Assembly: GCF_003025555.1 (NCBI RefSeq)
Contig: NZ_PYMH01000008.1
Coordinates: 62,001-126,000 of the forward strand
Reading direction: 5' to 3'
Length of the DNA: 64,000 nucleotides
Origin: Photobacterium lutimaris
Lineage (GTDB): Bacteria; Pseudomonadota; Gammaproteobacteria; Enterobacterales; Vibrionaceae
In this document: piece after piece, positions 50,542-60,669 of the stretch
Layout of the letters: each line of letters opens with the position of its first letter
How positions within the stretch are numbered: position 1 is the first letter of the stretch
The notes under the pieces: generated by a model
The model's database searches: none
The model's input: only the letters and a program-made list of their open reading frames with translations
What the model was told of the DNA's origin: nothing
Position numbers and translations under genes: made by a program

Positions 50542-53139
50542 TTAGGCCGGTTGCTGGATGATCACATCCTCGGCCTTCTTGGTGTACTGCGCCATGCGGT
50601 GGAAGTTGAGGTAGCGATAGGTATCCGCTGCCGTCGCATCGATCTGCTTGGCGTACTCAAGGTATTCGTCCTTGGTTGGGATACGGCCAAGAATCGCACC
50701 GACCGCTGCCAGTTCGGCAGAAGACAGGTAGACATTAGCACCGGTTCCCAAACGGTTCGGGAAGTTACGGGTAGAAGTCGACATCACGGTTGCCTTATCA
50801 GCAACGCGGGCCTGGTTACCCATGCACAATGAACAGCCCGGGGTTTCAATACGCACACCCGCACGGCCAAAGATGCCGTAGTAGCCTTCTTCGGTAAGCT
50901 GATCTTTATCCATCTTGGTTGGTGGTGCGACCCACAGGCGGGTATCGAGCTGGCCACCGAACTTCTCAAGCAGTTTGCCTGCAGCACGGAAGTGGCCGAT
51001 GTTGGTCATACACGAACCGATGAACACTTCATCGATTGCAGTACCCTGCACATCGGATAGCAGACGCGCATCATCCGGATCGTTTGGTGCACACAAGATA
51101 GGCTGGTTGATATCTGCCAGGTCAATGTCGATAACATGCGCGTACTCGGCATCGTTATCTGCTTCCATCAACTCAGGGTTTGCCAACCACTCTTCCATCG
51201 CCGTGATACGGCGCTCGATAGTACGGCGGTCGCCATAACCTTCGGCAATCATCCACTTGAGCATCACGATATTCGAGTTCAGGTACTCGGTAATCGACTC
51301 TTGCGACAGCTTCACCGTACAGCCCGCAGCACTGCGCTCGGCTGATGCATCAGACAGTTCAAATGCCTGCTCGACCGTTAGGTGCTCAACCCCTTCGATT
51401 TCCAGTACACGACCAGAGAATTCGTTGATCTTACCGGCTTTCTCAACCGTCAACAGGCCCTGCTGGATCGCGTAGTAAGGGATGGCATGCACCAAGTCAC
51501 GCAGGGTGATCCCTTCTTGCATCTCTCCTTTGAAACGAACCAAAATAGATTCTGGCATATCAAGCGGCATCACACCGGTGGCGGCGGCAAATGCAACCAG
51601 ACCCGAGCCAGCAGGGAACGAGATCCCCAGAGGGAAACGGGTGTGAGAGTCACCACCGGTACCCACGGTATCAGGCAGTAGCATACGATTTAGCCATGAG
51701 TGAATAACCCCATCGCCCGGACGCAGCGACACGCCACCGCGGTTCATGATGAAGTCAGGCAGAGTATGGTGGGTATTGACATCAATCGGCTTAGGATAGG
51801 CCGAGGTATGACAGAACGACTGCATGGTCAGTTCAGCCGAGAAGCCCAGGCACGCGAGATCCTTTAGCTCATCACGGGTCATTGGGCCGGTGGTATCTTG
51901 CGAGCCTACCGTTGTCATTTTCGGCTCACAGTAGGTCCCCGGACGGATACCTTCCACACCACAGGCTTTACCCACCATCTTCTGGGCTAAGCTGTAACCT
52001 TTACCTGAATCTTCTACCGCCACTGGGCGACGGAACACATCCGATGAAGGTAGGCCCAGCGCTTGGCGGGCACGATCCGTCAGGCCGCGGCCGATAATCA
52101 ACGGTATACGGCCACCAGCACGCACTTCGTCAATCAGCACATCTGTTTTGAGCTCAAAGGTCGATACCACATCGTCACTACCGTGGCGACGAACTTCCCC
52201 TTTGAACGGGAAGACATCAATCACATCGCCCATGTTCAGCGCCGTGACATCCACTTCGATCGGCAGTGCACCAGCATCTTCCATGGTATTGAAAAAGATA
52301 GGGGCAATCTTGCCGCCAAGAACATAACCACCGGCGCGCTTGTTAGGGACATTAGGGATATCGTCACCCATGAACCACAGCACCGAGTTGGTTGCCGATT
52401 TACGAGAAGACCCCGTACCGACAACATCACCGACATAAACAAGCTGGTGACCTTTCTCTTTCAGCGCTTCAATCTGCTTGATAGGACCAATTGAACCTGG
52501 TTGTTCAGGCTCGATACCTTCACGCTCGCTCTTCAGCATCGCCAAGGCGTGTAACGGGATATCAGGACGTGACCATGCATCCGGTGCCGGTGAAAGATCA
52601 TCGGTATTGGTTTCGCCAGTGACTTTGAATACCGTCAAGGTGATTTTTTCAGCCAGCTCTGGCTTGGATAGGAACCAATCGGCGTCTGCCCAGGATTGGA
52701 TCACCTGCTTGGCAAATACATTACCGGCTTTGGCTTTTTCCTCGACATCATAGAAGGCATCGAACATCAGTAGAGTATGGGACAACGCTTTGGCCGCAAT
52801 CGGGGCCAGGGCATCATCGTCAAGCAAGGCGATCAGCGGTTCGATGTTGTAACCACCTTGCATCGTACCCAACAACTCGGCCGCTTTTTCCTTGCTGACG
52901 ATTGGGGACTGCGCTTCGCCTTTAGTCAGTGCCGCAAGGAAACCAGCCTTGACGTAGGCCGCTTCATCGACACCAGGGGGAATACGATTTTCCAGCAGAT
53001 CGAGCAGAAAGGCGTCCTCACCTGCCGGTGGGGTCTTCAGTAATTCAACCAAAGCGGCAACTTGCTCAGCATCGAGAGGCTTTGGAACAACTCCTTCTGC
53101 AGCACGTTCTTCGACGTGTTTACGGTAGGCTTCAAGCAC
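50542..53139 (-). CDS. acnB: aconitate hydratase B
   Basis: Main TCA-cycle aconitase, interconverting citrate and isocitrate with a labile [4Fe-4S] cluster. The 865-residue product equals E. coli AcnB: HEAT-like N-terminal domain (MLEAYRKHVEERAAEG), swivel domain, then catalytic domains with SFCHTSAYPKP, GGDSHTRFP, IGSCMTNIGHFRAAG and CSLCMGNQARV carrying cluster cysteines. The start is GTG at 53139, eight bases after AGGA. 53140-53413 upstream must hold its promoter, but I cannot place it. Confidence 0.97.
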   Translation of the reverse strand: MLEAYRKHVEERAAEGVVPKPLDAEQVAALVELLKTPPAGEDAFLLDLLENRIPPGVDEAAYVKAGFLAALTKGEAQSPIVSKEKAAELLGTMQGGYNIEPLIALLDDDALAPIAAKALSHTLLMFDAFYDVEEKAKAGNVFAKQVIQSWADADWFLSKPELAEKITLTVFKVTGETNTDDLSPAPDAWSRPDIPLHALAMLKSEREGIEPEQPGSIGPIKQIEALKEKGHQLVYVGDVVGTGSSRKSATNSVLWFMGDDIPNVPNKRAGGYVLGGKIAPIFFNTMEDAGALPIEVDVTALNMGDVIDVFPFKGEVRRHGSDDVVSTFELKTDVLIDEVRAGGRIPLIIGRGLTDRARQALGLPSSDVFRRPVAVEDSGKGYSLAQKMVGKACGVEGIRPGTYCEPKMTTVGSQDTTGPMTRDELKDLACLGFSAELTMQSFCHTSAYPKPIDVNTHHTLPDFIMNRGGVSLRPGDGVIHSWLNRMLLPDTVGTGGDSHTRFPLGISFPAGSGLVAFAAATGVMPLDMPESILVRFKGEMQEGITLRDLVHAIPYYAIQQGLLTVEKAGKINEFSGRVLEIEGVEHLTVEQAFELSDASAERSAAGCTVKLSQESITEYLNSNIVMLKWMIAEGYGDRRTIERRITAMEEWLANPELMEADNDAEYAHVIDIDLADINQPILCAPNDPDDARLLSDVQGTAIDEVFIGSCMTNIGHFRAAGKLLEKFGGQLDTRLWVAPPTKMDKDQLTEEGYYGIFGRAGVRIETPGCSLCMGNQARVADKATVMSTSTRNFPNRLGTGANVYLSSAELAAVGAILGRIPTKDEYLEYAKQIDATAADTYRYLNFHRMAQYTKKAEDVIIQQPA

Positions 53140-53413
53140 GACATATTCCTCATTTTAGGTTTGGCCGCAATGGCCAAACATCCTTGGAAGTGATTGATCT
53201 GCCGTTAGCATGGTGGAAGGTCGTGATATTCCTTCTGTCACATAGAAAATGTTTCTATTTCAGCCAACGGAGACCAAAACCGTTCGTCGAGCATACCAGA
53301 TTTAACGTAATATTAAAATCCTGCCGTTTTTTACAACATTCACAAATTTTGAATAAACGTGAGGAACGGTTGTTCCAACCGGATCCTTTTCGCCTTTATT
53401 TCAGCTTGTTATA

Positions 53414-55726
53414 TTACAGCGCCCCGCCAAAGAAAACATAAAACGCATGGTTTGACTGCTCAGTACGGCCATAGGCCAAGATAAGCGGCCCAACCGGCGT
53501 AGTGATCCCCGAATACAAGCTGCCAGCAGTATAGAGCGGAACATCCTTGAAACTCAGATCAGAATTGTTGTAGACCCCGCCATACTCCACCGATCCACCG
53601 AAAAAGACCGAGGATTTAAACAGGCCAAAGTCCTGCTCCATCAGGTTGTAGCGGTATATGGCCGCAGTGAATATTTTGTTGTTGCCCGACAAACTGTTTT
53701 TCGGGATCCCTGACAAATTGAGGAAACCGCCGAGCTCTTTAGGATCGAGTCGCAAATCAAAGTCCGATCGTACCCGGCCATATTCCGCCTTGCCAATGAA
53801 GGTATGGTCATCATAGGTCACCGCCCCCTTCCAGTTCATATCAAAATGCACCGAGAAGTCATCAAACTCCTCGCCTTGGAAGCGACTTTGATCATCCGAT
53901 GCTGCCAGCTCTAGTTCGAACAAATTACCTTGCTTGGGCAGCATGAAGTCATCCAGCGTATCTAGGCTGTAACGAATATAGCCAATTTGACTCTTGCGCT
54001 TATCGACCCCGAAACTTGGAAAGCCCAGTACTTCCGTTTCCCCGCTGAGATAGCGCATGCCTACCCGAAACTCTTGCCATAACCTTGGCTGCCAACCAAA
54101 CGATGCATCAAAAATAGTATCGGTATAGGTTGCTGGAATAAAAAAATCAATATCTTCTAAAGCAGGCTCTTCGCCAAATAACGGAATATTGTAATCGGTA
54201 CTTTTATACTCCGCCGTTATCAATGAAAACCAGTCGTGATCTCTGACAAAAGGCAAGTACAACCCCGTCGCAATACGTTTATCCGACCCATACTCCAGCT
54301 CGGTTCGCCACTCAGCCCCTGCACGATTAAGCCCAGTGACATTGAACGCCATTCCAAAGGAGTAATCGGTACTGTTTTCAAAATCATCCTCAAGGGCAAA
54401 ACGGAAGTCGATGAAATTTGGCCCCCAGCTTTTCTCCTTCACATTGAGCAAGATAACATTCTCATCATCGATTCGCTCAATACGGTAATCTACCCGTTCA
54501 AAGCGATCCAGAGCGTACAAGCTGTGTACACTCTCGTCCAACTCCTCCGAGCTAATGGCCTTTCCGGCTTCAAGCTGTAAGCGGCCAAGTAGCACTTCAT
54601 CGGCATAGCTGCTGTTGTTGTACAACCGGATTTCATCGACCACCAATTCATCCAGCGGTACCAACTGGCGCCGGCGTTTCTGTTTGTTGTCGATGTAGTC
54701 CTGGAACCAGGTGCTCCGGCCTAGATGGTGTAACTCATCGGCCATGGCCATCACCTCGACATAGCCGCTCTCGAAGGCCAGCGGCATACGGGCGAAGTCT
54801 GTGGTTTTGATGCCGCGGATATTCGGTCGGATCAAAAAGTCTTCGTCTGATAGCAAGGCAATCTGGCGGTCAGCATTATCGCGCACCATAAAGTCCGTCA
54901 GCTGATCCATAACCGCAAAATAGGTATTGAGCTCATTGCGATTTTTGAATTCATTGCTGATATCAACCGCAATAATGATATCTGCCCCCATATTACGCAC
55001 TACCTCTATCGGCAGGTTGTCGGTGATCCCGCCATCGACGAGAAGCTGGTTGTTAAGCTCCTTGGGCGGCAGCAAACCCGGAATAGACATACTGGCTTGC
55101 ATCACTTCGGCCAAGTCGCCTTTGGCAAGCACCACAGGCTGGAGGTTTTCGATATCTGTCGCCACTGCGCGGAAAGGGATCACCAGCTGATCGAAGCTGT
55201 CAAAAACGGGCAGGTTGCCAGATGTCGAGCGTAAGATTTCGCCCATGGTCTGCCCCTGAACAATGCCCCTCGGTGCTTTGACCTCCCAAAACCCAAATCC
55301 AAATTCACTCGTGATTTGGTAACGGTCCTCCTGCTGCTTTTCCCTCACTCGGCGATCGCCGCGCATGACCCGGTCTTGGTAGCCTTTCTCCCAGTTAACA
55401 CTCGTCAACAGAGCTTCAATCTCATCGGCGCTCATCCCGGTCGCATACAAACCACCGACATAGGCTCCCATACTGGTACCCGCAATGTAATCGACGGGGA
55501 TATGAAGATCTTCCAGTGCCTTGAGCACCCCAATATGGGCTGCGCCCTTGGCTCCGCCACCGCCCAGCACCACTCCGATTTTTGGTCGCTGCTCGGCAAA
55601 GGCGAGAGAAGAAAAAGGTACACTGTACAAGCATAAAAATGTGATACTTAGCACTAAAGTTATGCAACAATGTTGCAGGTAATAAAACACACTGTGAGTT
55701 GCCGCAAATGGCTGTTTTTGGGTCAT
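53414..55726 (-). CDS. patatin-like phospholipase fused to Omp85-type barrel (PlpD/type Vd-like)
   Basis: A 770-residue protein. After a long N-terminal signal (to about 44, cleaved after AFA) comes a patatin domain with the oxyanion loop GGGGAKG (55-61), nucleophile Ser85 in GTSMG, and the partner aspartate in LLVDGGITDNLP. Next is one POTRA-like domain (about 355-425), then a beta-barrel (about 430-770) ending in aromatic YVFFGGAL. This is the layout of type Vd autotransporters such as Pseudomonas PlpD. The catalytic dyad is intact, so lipase activity is likely; whether the patatin part is released is unknown. Divergent from the chemoreceptor gene. Confidence 0.92.
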   Translation of the reverse strand: MTQKQPFAATHSVFYYLQHCCITLVLSITFLCLYSVPFSSLAFAEQRPKIGVVLGGGGAKGAAHIGVLKALEDLHIPVDYIAGTSMGAYVGGLYATGMSADEIEALLTSVNWEKGYQDRVMRGDRRVREKQQEDRYQITSEFGFGFWEVKAPRGIVQGQTMGEILRSTSGNLPVFDSFDQLVIPFRAVATDIENLQPVVLAKGDLAEVMQASMSIPGLLPPKELNNQLLVDGGITDNLPIEVVRNMGADIIIAVDISNEFKNRNELNTYFAVMDQLTDFMVRDNADRQIALLSDEDFLIRPNIRGIKTTDFARMPLAFESGYVEVMAMADELHHLGRSTWFQDYIDNKQKRRRQLVPLDELVVDEIRLYNNSSYADEVLLGRLQLEAGKAISSEELDESVHSLYALDRFERVDYRIERIDDENVILLNVKEKSWGPNFIDFRFALEDDFENSTDYSFGMAFNVTGLNRAGAEWRTELEYGSDKRIATGLYLPFVRDHDWFSLITAEYKSTDYNIPLFGEEPALEDIDFFIPATYTDTIFDASFGWQPRLWQEFRVGMRYLSGETEVLGFPSFGVDKRKSQIGYIRYSLDTLDDFMLPKQGNLFELELAASDDQSRFQGEEFDDFSVHFDMNWKGAVTYDDHTFIGKAEYGRVRSDFDLRLDPKELGGFLNLSGIPKNSLSGNNKIFTAAIYRYNLMEQDFGLFKSSVFFGGSVEYGGVYNNSDLSFKDVPLYTAGSLYSGITTPVGPLILAYGRTEQSNHAFYVFFGGAL

Positions 55727-55786
55727 GGGCTACTTATTCCGTGAACGCACACTACGTTCACATCTTCAGATAAAACTATAAAGACT

Positions 55787-57703
55787 ATGAAGTTCAACCA
55801 ATTAACAATCAAACAAAAGCTGATCCTGGCAATGGTTCTTGCGGTTACTGCCTCAACCTTACTGGTTGGTATGATTAGCCAAAAGCAAGCAAGGCAAGTG
55901 GTCGAAAATCGGCTGATGCAATCGGAGCTCCCGGCTACCCTACTGCAAATTCGTAATAGCATCGACAAAGAAGTTTCATTGATGCTGGGGGCTGCCGAGC
56001 AATTGGCGACCAGCCATTTTATTACCGACCTCTATCATGATGGCAGAACCCAAGCTGATGAAAGCAAAATAATCCAGCGCCTCAATGATATCAAGAACCA
56101 GTACCAATTGTTCGATGCTTCTATTGCTGATCGTACCAGTGGTGATTACTGGAACCAGAATGGTTTCCTGCGCCGCCTGACGCCTCAAAAAGACAGCTGG
56201 TTTTATGATTTCACCCAATCAGGCCAAGCCCGTTCGCTCAGTGTATTTCGCGAAAATAACGGCGATATGAAGCTATTTGTCAACTACCAGCAGCTGCACG
56301 GCAAAGGTATGGCCGGCCTGTCAAAATCACTTGCCGAAATGGTGCGCTTTATCAACCAGTTCCAATTGGAGCAAACCGGTTTTGTGTTTCTTGCCGATAG
56401 CGATGGCCGGATCCAGCTCCACCGAGACCGTAGTGTAATGGGCAATAAAAAGCTAGCCAATCTCTACGGCTCCCAGGCAGCCGCCACCCTAATGGCACAA
56501 GATGATTTCAATATCGTCCAGCAAACCATCAATGGCCAAGATATCTTGGTGGCCACCAGTTACATCCCGTCAATGAACTGGTATGTGGTTGCCCAAATGC
56601 CGCTTGAAGAAGCCTTTTCTGAGCTGAACCAAGCCCGCCAGCAAATCATGCTATGGACAGCCGGTATCGGTGCCATTTTTGTTCTGCTTGCCATCTGGCT
56701 CGGCAGCAACATTACCCAGCCAATTTCTCGCCTTGCCGCCATGTTCAAAGATCTGGGTGAAGGTGAAGGCGATCTGCGCCACCGAATTGAAGTCACGGGG
56801 AATGACGAAATTGCTCAGCTTTCTGCAGGCTTCAATAGCTTTATCGGCAAAATTCATTACTCGGTAAAAGAAGTCGCCGAGACCGGTAACAGCCTGCGTG
56901 AAGCGGCAGAGTCGGTCGCTCACCAAGCCGAAATCACCTTGGATACCAGTCACAACCAACGTGATCGCACCCTGCAGGTCGTCACCGCCATCAATGAAAT
57001 GGGGGCTACCGTCAATGAAATCGCCAGCAATGCTGCACAGGCAGCCGATGCGGCACACAATGCCGAGAACGAGACCCAGAGCGGCCAGCAGGTAGTCAGT
57101 CAAGCGCGCGACACCATCAACCAGCTATCCAATGATGTGACCAAAGTCAGCGAGGTGATAGAGTCGCTCGCCAACAACACCCAAGCGATTGGCAGTATCC
57201 TGGATGTGATCCGCGGTATTTCAGAGCAAACCAATTTACTGGCACTCAACGCCGCGATTGAAGCCGCCCGTGCCGGTGAGCAGGGCCGCGGTTTTGCCGT
57301 AGTGGCCGATGAAGTCCGCAGTCTCGCCAGCCGAACCGCTGACTCTACGGATGAAATCCAGGCAATGATCAACCGCCTGCAGGAAGAAGCCAGTAACGCG
57401 GTCAGCGCAATGATCCAGAGCCGCCAGCTCACCTCCGCTGGGGTGTCAGCCGCTGATGAGGCTTCAGGTGCTCTGTTATCAATATCTGACCGCATTACCC
57501 TGATATCCGATATGAATACCCAAGTGGCAACCGCCACCGAGGAGCAATCAACCGTGGTCAGCGATATCAACTGCAACATAGAAGATATCAACGAAACCAC
57601 CCAGCGCACTGCCGATACCGCGTCGCAGCTGGCCCAATCAAGCCAGGCGCTACGCGATCTGTCCAAGCGTCTTGATGACATGGTCGGTACCTTCAAGCTG
57701 TAA
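55787..57703 (+). CDS. methyl-accepting chemotaxis protein
   Basis: A 638-residue inner-membrane chemoreceptor: transmembrane helix at about 10-30, a periplasmic dCache-like sensor (31-280), second helix (about 287-310), HAMP (311-363) and a long cytoplasmic signalling coiled coil whose hairpin tip includes EQTNLLALNAAIEAARAGEQ and FAVVADEVR. The periplasmic part resembles pyruvate/energy-taxis receptors of vibrios, but the ligand cannot be assigned. No CheW-binding C-terminal pentapeptide is seen. A strong terminator follows. Confidence 0.95.
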   Translation: MKFNQLTIKQKLILAMVLAVTASTLLVGMISQKQARQVVENRLMQSELPATLLQIRNSIDKEVSLMLGAAEQLATSHFITDLYHDGRTQADESKIIQRLNDIKNQYQLFDASIADRTSGDYWNQNGFLRRLTPQKDSWFYDFTQSGQARSLSVFRENNGDMKLFVNYQQLHGKGMAGLSKSLAEMVRFINQFQLEQTGFVFLADSDGRIQLHRDRSVMGNKKLANLYGSQAAATLMAQDDFNIVQQTINGQDILVATSYIPSMNWYVVAQMPLEEAFSELNQARQQIMLWTAGIGAIFVLLAIWLGSNITQPISRLAAMFKDLGEGEGDLRHRIEVTGNDEIAQLSAGFNSFIGKIHYSVKEVAETGNSLREAAESVAHQAEITLDTSHNQRDRTLQVVTAINEMGATVNEIASNAAQAADAAHNAENETQSGQQVVSQARDTINQLSNDVTKVSEVIESLANNTQAIGSILDVIRGISEQTNLLALNAAIEAARAGEQGRGFAVVADEVRSLASRTADSTDEIQAMINRLQEEASNAVSAMIQSRQLTSAGVSAADEASGALLSISDRITLISDMNTQVATATEEQSTVVSDINCNIEDINETTQRTADTASQLAQSSQALRDLSKRLDDMVGTFKL

Positions 57704-57752
57704 CCAAGCTTAGCGGTGTAGGTAGCCGCAACAATTAGCATTTATTTATCTG

Positions 57753-57780
57753 AGGGAGAGCAACTTGCTCTCCCTTTTTT
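57753..57780 (+). terminator. terminator of the chemoreceptor gene
   Basis: AGGGAGAGC and GCTCTCCCT arms, five-base loop, T6 tail. Confidence 0.92.
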
Positions 57781-57952
57781 GTACTTAACGCCTTCCGCTA
57801 GACTCTCACCTCGTAGACATAATGCTTCGCAAGATACAAAGCTCTAACCATCTGCCGCTCAAAAGACCGCAAAAAAAAACCAACAAAACAGAAGGTTAAC
57901 ATCATGGCATCAAAGTTGATTAGTGCTAATAAGCTCAGGGGGAAATTTAACC

Positions 57953-60019
57953 ATGGATAAAAAATTTTTACTTTCGGTAGTGCCTTTTTTGTTGTTGAGT
58001 CACAACGCCAACAGTGCAGCCTTTGATACCTGCCCATACTCTGCTTTTTTAATGCAGGACTCTCAAACCAACATTTACGGGGTCAACCTGCTAACGGGTG
58101 CCTACCAGACCCTGCAAACGGATATTGGTCAAAAGGGTAACCTCAATGCGGCAGGCTACAATGAAACCGACAATTTTATTTATGCCTTTAACACCACCAA
58201 TAAGAAGGTGGTCAAGGTCGGCAATGACTTTACTGCGACCGACTTGCCCGTCACAGGTCTGCCCGACTCGCCTTTTTATGTCGGTGATGTCGCCAATAAC
58301 ACCTATTACCTCTATCGTTCGGGACTTTACAAAATCCCACTCGATGAAAGCGACCCAAATTTCCTCAAGGGCATCAAGGTTGAAGGCAGTGATTCAAGCA
58401 TGAAGCTCACGGATTTTGCTTTTCACCCTGACGATGGCAACATTTACGCCATTGATAACAAGCGCGGTTACCTTTACCGTATCAGCCCCAATAACGGTAG
58501 CAAGACGGTTTTAGGTAATGCCGGTGTCACCGGCACCTTTGGCGCAGCCTATTTTGACGCCAGCGGGCAGTTTTACTTCAGCCGCAACCAAGACGGCATC
58601 ATCTTTACCATTGATATATCTGATCCTAGTAATGTCGTGCCCACCGCCACCCGTTTCGCTGCGGGTCCAAAGTCGGGCCTTAACGATGGGGTACGCTGTG
58701 CTTCAGCGCCAGTCGAAATTGAAACCATCGATTTAGGTGATGCCCCGGATAGCTATCAAACCTCGGTCGACAATAACGGTGCCCGTCACGATCTCAGCAA
58801 CAATTCTCTCTTCCTCGGTGGCGTTGCACCTGACAGTGAAGCTGTGGTTGGTACCAGCGATGATGAAACCGGCACCGATGATGAGGACGGCGTCATTATC
58901 ACCCCACTGCAAAGTGGTGAGCAGGCGCTGATATCGGTCACGGCCAACCGGGCTGGCGGATTCCTCAATGCCTGGATTGATTGGAATAAAGACGGTGACT
59001 TTTCCGACAGCAATGAGCAAATCAGCTTTGGCCAAACACTTGCAGCAGGCATGAACTCACTGATAGTCAATGTGCCAGATTTTGTCAGTGCCGGTGACAC
59101 CTGGGCGAGATTTCGCATCAGCAGTATTCAGGACTTACCTTCATTTGGTGGAGCGCCTGATGGTGAGGTCGAAGATTACCTAATAACACTGGAAAATGAC
59201 CAACTAAACACATCGCGCTACGGACCCTTTACCGCTGCGTTTGAAGATAGCTGGCCACGTGAAGGCGATTACGATCTCAATGATGTGGTGATGCGCTATC
59301 AAATAGAGGTTCAAACCGATCAAAACAATGATGCCCGCCAGATCAAGATTTCCGGCAACCTGCAAGCACTGGGAGCCGATTACCGAAATGGCTTTGGCAT
59401 CCATCTACCGCTATTAAGCCGCAGCTCAGTCAGTGAAAGCGATATTATCTTTACCCGCAATAGCAAACTGGTGGCCGTTTCACCACTAGAGGCAGGCCAG
59501 GGCAATACAGTACTGATTATTTCAGACGATCTCACCCCCCATACTCAATCGACTTGCCGCTTCCACCGTACACTTGAAAACTGCCAAGAAGTCGAGAGAT
59601 TCCACTTCTCTGTCACTTTGCCCCTCACAGCAGGAGTGAAATCTTGGACTTTACCTGCTGCACCTTATGACCCCTTCATTTTTGCAGTCGATGGTTTCAA
59701 CCATGGCGAAGGTACATCCGTTGGGCGCGGGCTTGAGATCCATCTAGATGACTACGAACCAACCCAGTTAGGCAATGCCAGCCTAGAGCTGATGGGTAAC
59801 TACGATGATCGCAGTGACAGCGGAATCGGCAGCCTATACCGCACCGAAAATGGCCTGCCATGGGGGTTTATCGTCACAGAGACTTGGTCTCACCCACTAG
59901 AGCAAGTCGATATGTTATTGGCTTACCCTCGGTTTTTCGATTACGCCACAACGGGCACCCATGTCGACTGGTTTATTAAATCAAAAAGGGTTAGCCAACA
60001 CCTCTATGGCCTCGAATAA
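57953..60019 (+). CDS. secreted LruC/GEVED domain protein
   Basis: A 688-residue exported protein. Residues 1-22 are a signal peptide (FLLSVVPFLLLSHNANSA). About 25-255 is a beta-propeller-like DUF6923 region with repeats such as FAFHPDDGNIYAIDNKRGYLYRIS. About 265-410 is a GEVED domain, with LGDAPDSY at its start, NAWIDWNKDGDF and the closing DGEVEDY (about 403-409). About 420-680 is an LruC (DUF4842) domain opening FEDSWPREGDYDLNDVV. Aspartate-rich loops suggest calcium binding. GGGGGA lies eight bases before ATG 57953. A lipoprotein gene follows 60 bp later. No sortase or barrel anchor is visible. Function unknown. Confidence 0.9.
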   Translation: MDKKFLLSVVPFLLLSHNANSAAFDTCPYSAFLMQDSQTNIYGVNLLTGAYQTLQTDIGQKGNLNAAGYNETDNFIYAFNTTNKKVVKVGNDFTATDLPVTGLPDSPFYVGDVANNTYYLYRSGLYKIPLDESDPNFLKGIKVEGSDSSMKLTDFAFHPDDGNIYAIDNKRGYLYRISPNNGSKTVLGNAGVTGTFGAAYFDASGQFYFSRNQDGIIFTIDISDPSNVVPTATRFAAGPKSGLNDGVRCASAPVEIETIDLGDAPDSYQTSVDNNGARHDLSNNSLFLGGVAPDSEAVVGTSDDETGTDDEDGVIITPLQSGEQALISVTANRAGGFLNAWIDWNKDGDFSDSNEQISFGQTLAAGMNSLIVNVPDFVSAGDTWARFRISSIQDLPSFGGAPDGEVEDYLITLENDQLNTSRYGPFTAAFEDSWPREGDYDLNDVVMRYQIEVQTDQNNDARQIKISGNLQALGADYRNGFGIHLPLLSRSSVSESDIIFTRNSKLVAVSPLEAGQGNTVLIISDDLTPHTQSTCRFHRTLENCQEVERFHFSVTLPLTAGVKSWTLPAAPYDPFIFAVDGFNHGEGTSVGRGLEIHLDDYEPTQLGNASLELMGNYDDRSDSGIGSLYRTENGLPWGFIVTETWSHPLEQVDMLLAYPRFFDYATTGTHVDWFIKSKRVSQHLYGLE

Positions 60020-60079
60020 CAGCATGGCCCCTAAGAGCAATCGCTTGGCATAGCAATAATTGGAAGAACAGAGGAATGG

Positions 60080-60547
60080 ATGATGAAACAATTTACGCTC
60101 TTAATTTGCAGTTGGATATTGGCCTTGGGACTGACCGGTTGTGGTGGTGGCGGCGGTGATACTCCTCCATCCGCCTCGACACCGGCAGAGAATAATGCGA
60201 ATGGTGACGACGACCCGGTTACCATGGCAAGTATCAAGGTAGCGCCAAATTATGATTTCACCACCAGCCAGCAACTGAAGGTGAATGTCGACCTACGGTC
60301 TCTCACCGACCAACGCGCTTATGTCGGCTTTTACCAGCAATGGAGTGGCGATGACAATTCCCCCATCCCTAACCCTGATACACAACTGCTGTTGTTTGTT
60401 ACCGATGACGGCCAGCTGAACCAAACCCTGACGCTTGGCAAACAGCAGCAATCACTGATGATGTTGGTGATGTTTACCGATACCAGCATCCCCCCTATTG
60501 CCAAGGTGTTTGCGCTCAGTGATGGTAAAGAGCTGCAGTATCCGTAA
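60080..60547 (+). CDS. lipoprotein of unknown function, partner of the LruC protein
   Basis: A 155-residue lipoprotein: signal MKQFTLLICSWILALGLTGC with lipobox LTGC, then five glycines and a Ser/Pro/Asn/Asp-rich linker to about residue 45, typical of surface-displayed Vibrio lipoproteins. The globular part has IKVAPNYDFTTSQQLKVNVD, resembling a beta-sandwich strand, and QAYVGFYQQW-like segments; I know no family name. The alternative ATG at 60083 is better spaced from GAGGA. It is 60 bp after the LruC gene on the same strand, so probably co-transcribed. Confidence 0.85.
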   Translation: MMKQFTLLICSWILALGLTGCGGGGGDTPPSASTPAENNANGDDDPVTMASIKVAPNYDFTTSQQLKVNVDLRSLTDQRAYVGFYQQWSGDDNSPIPNPDTQLLLFVTDDGQLNQTLTLGKQQQSLMMLVMFTDTSIPPIAKVFALSDGKELQYP

Positions 60548-60620
60548 AGCGGCGATGGACCATTGAACCACTCTTTACCCGCCAGCCTGTAGCCACGAGC
60601 CCCTGGCCCTATCAGAAACT

Positions 60621-60646
60621 AAAAAAGCGCCCTAGGGCGCTTTTTT
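60621..60646. terminator. bidirectional terminator, lipoprotein / lpd
   Basis: Perfect palindrome AAAAAAGCGCCC-TAGGGC... of 26 bp (A6, GC-rich stem, T6) between two converging genes; its centre is a CTAG. Confidence 0.93.
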
Positions 60647-60669
60647 CATAGTCGTTAGCAAAGTAGCAA

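Noticed and set aside
57798..58037. 79-codon minus-strand ORF over the LruC start
   Set aside because: Antisense to the signal peptide of the LruC protein and AT-rich; no support.
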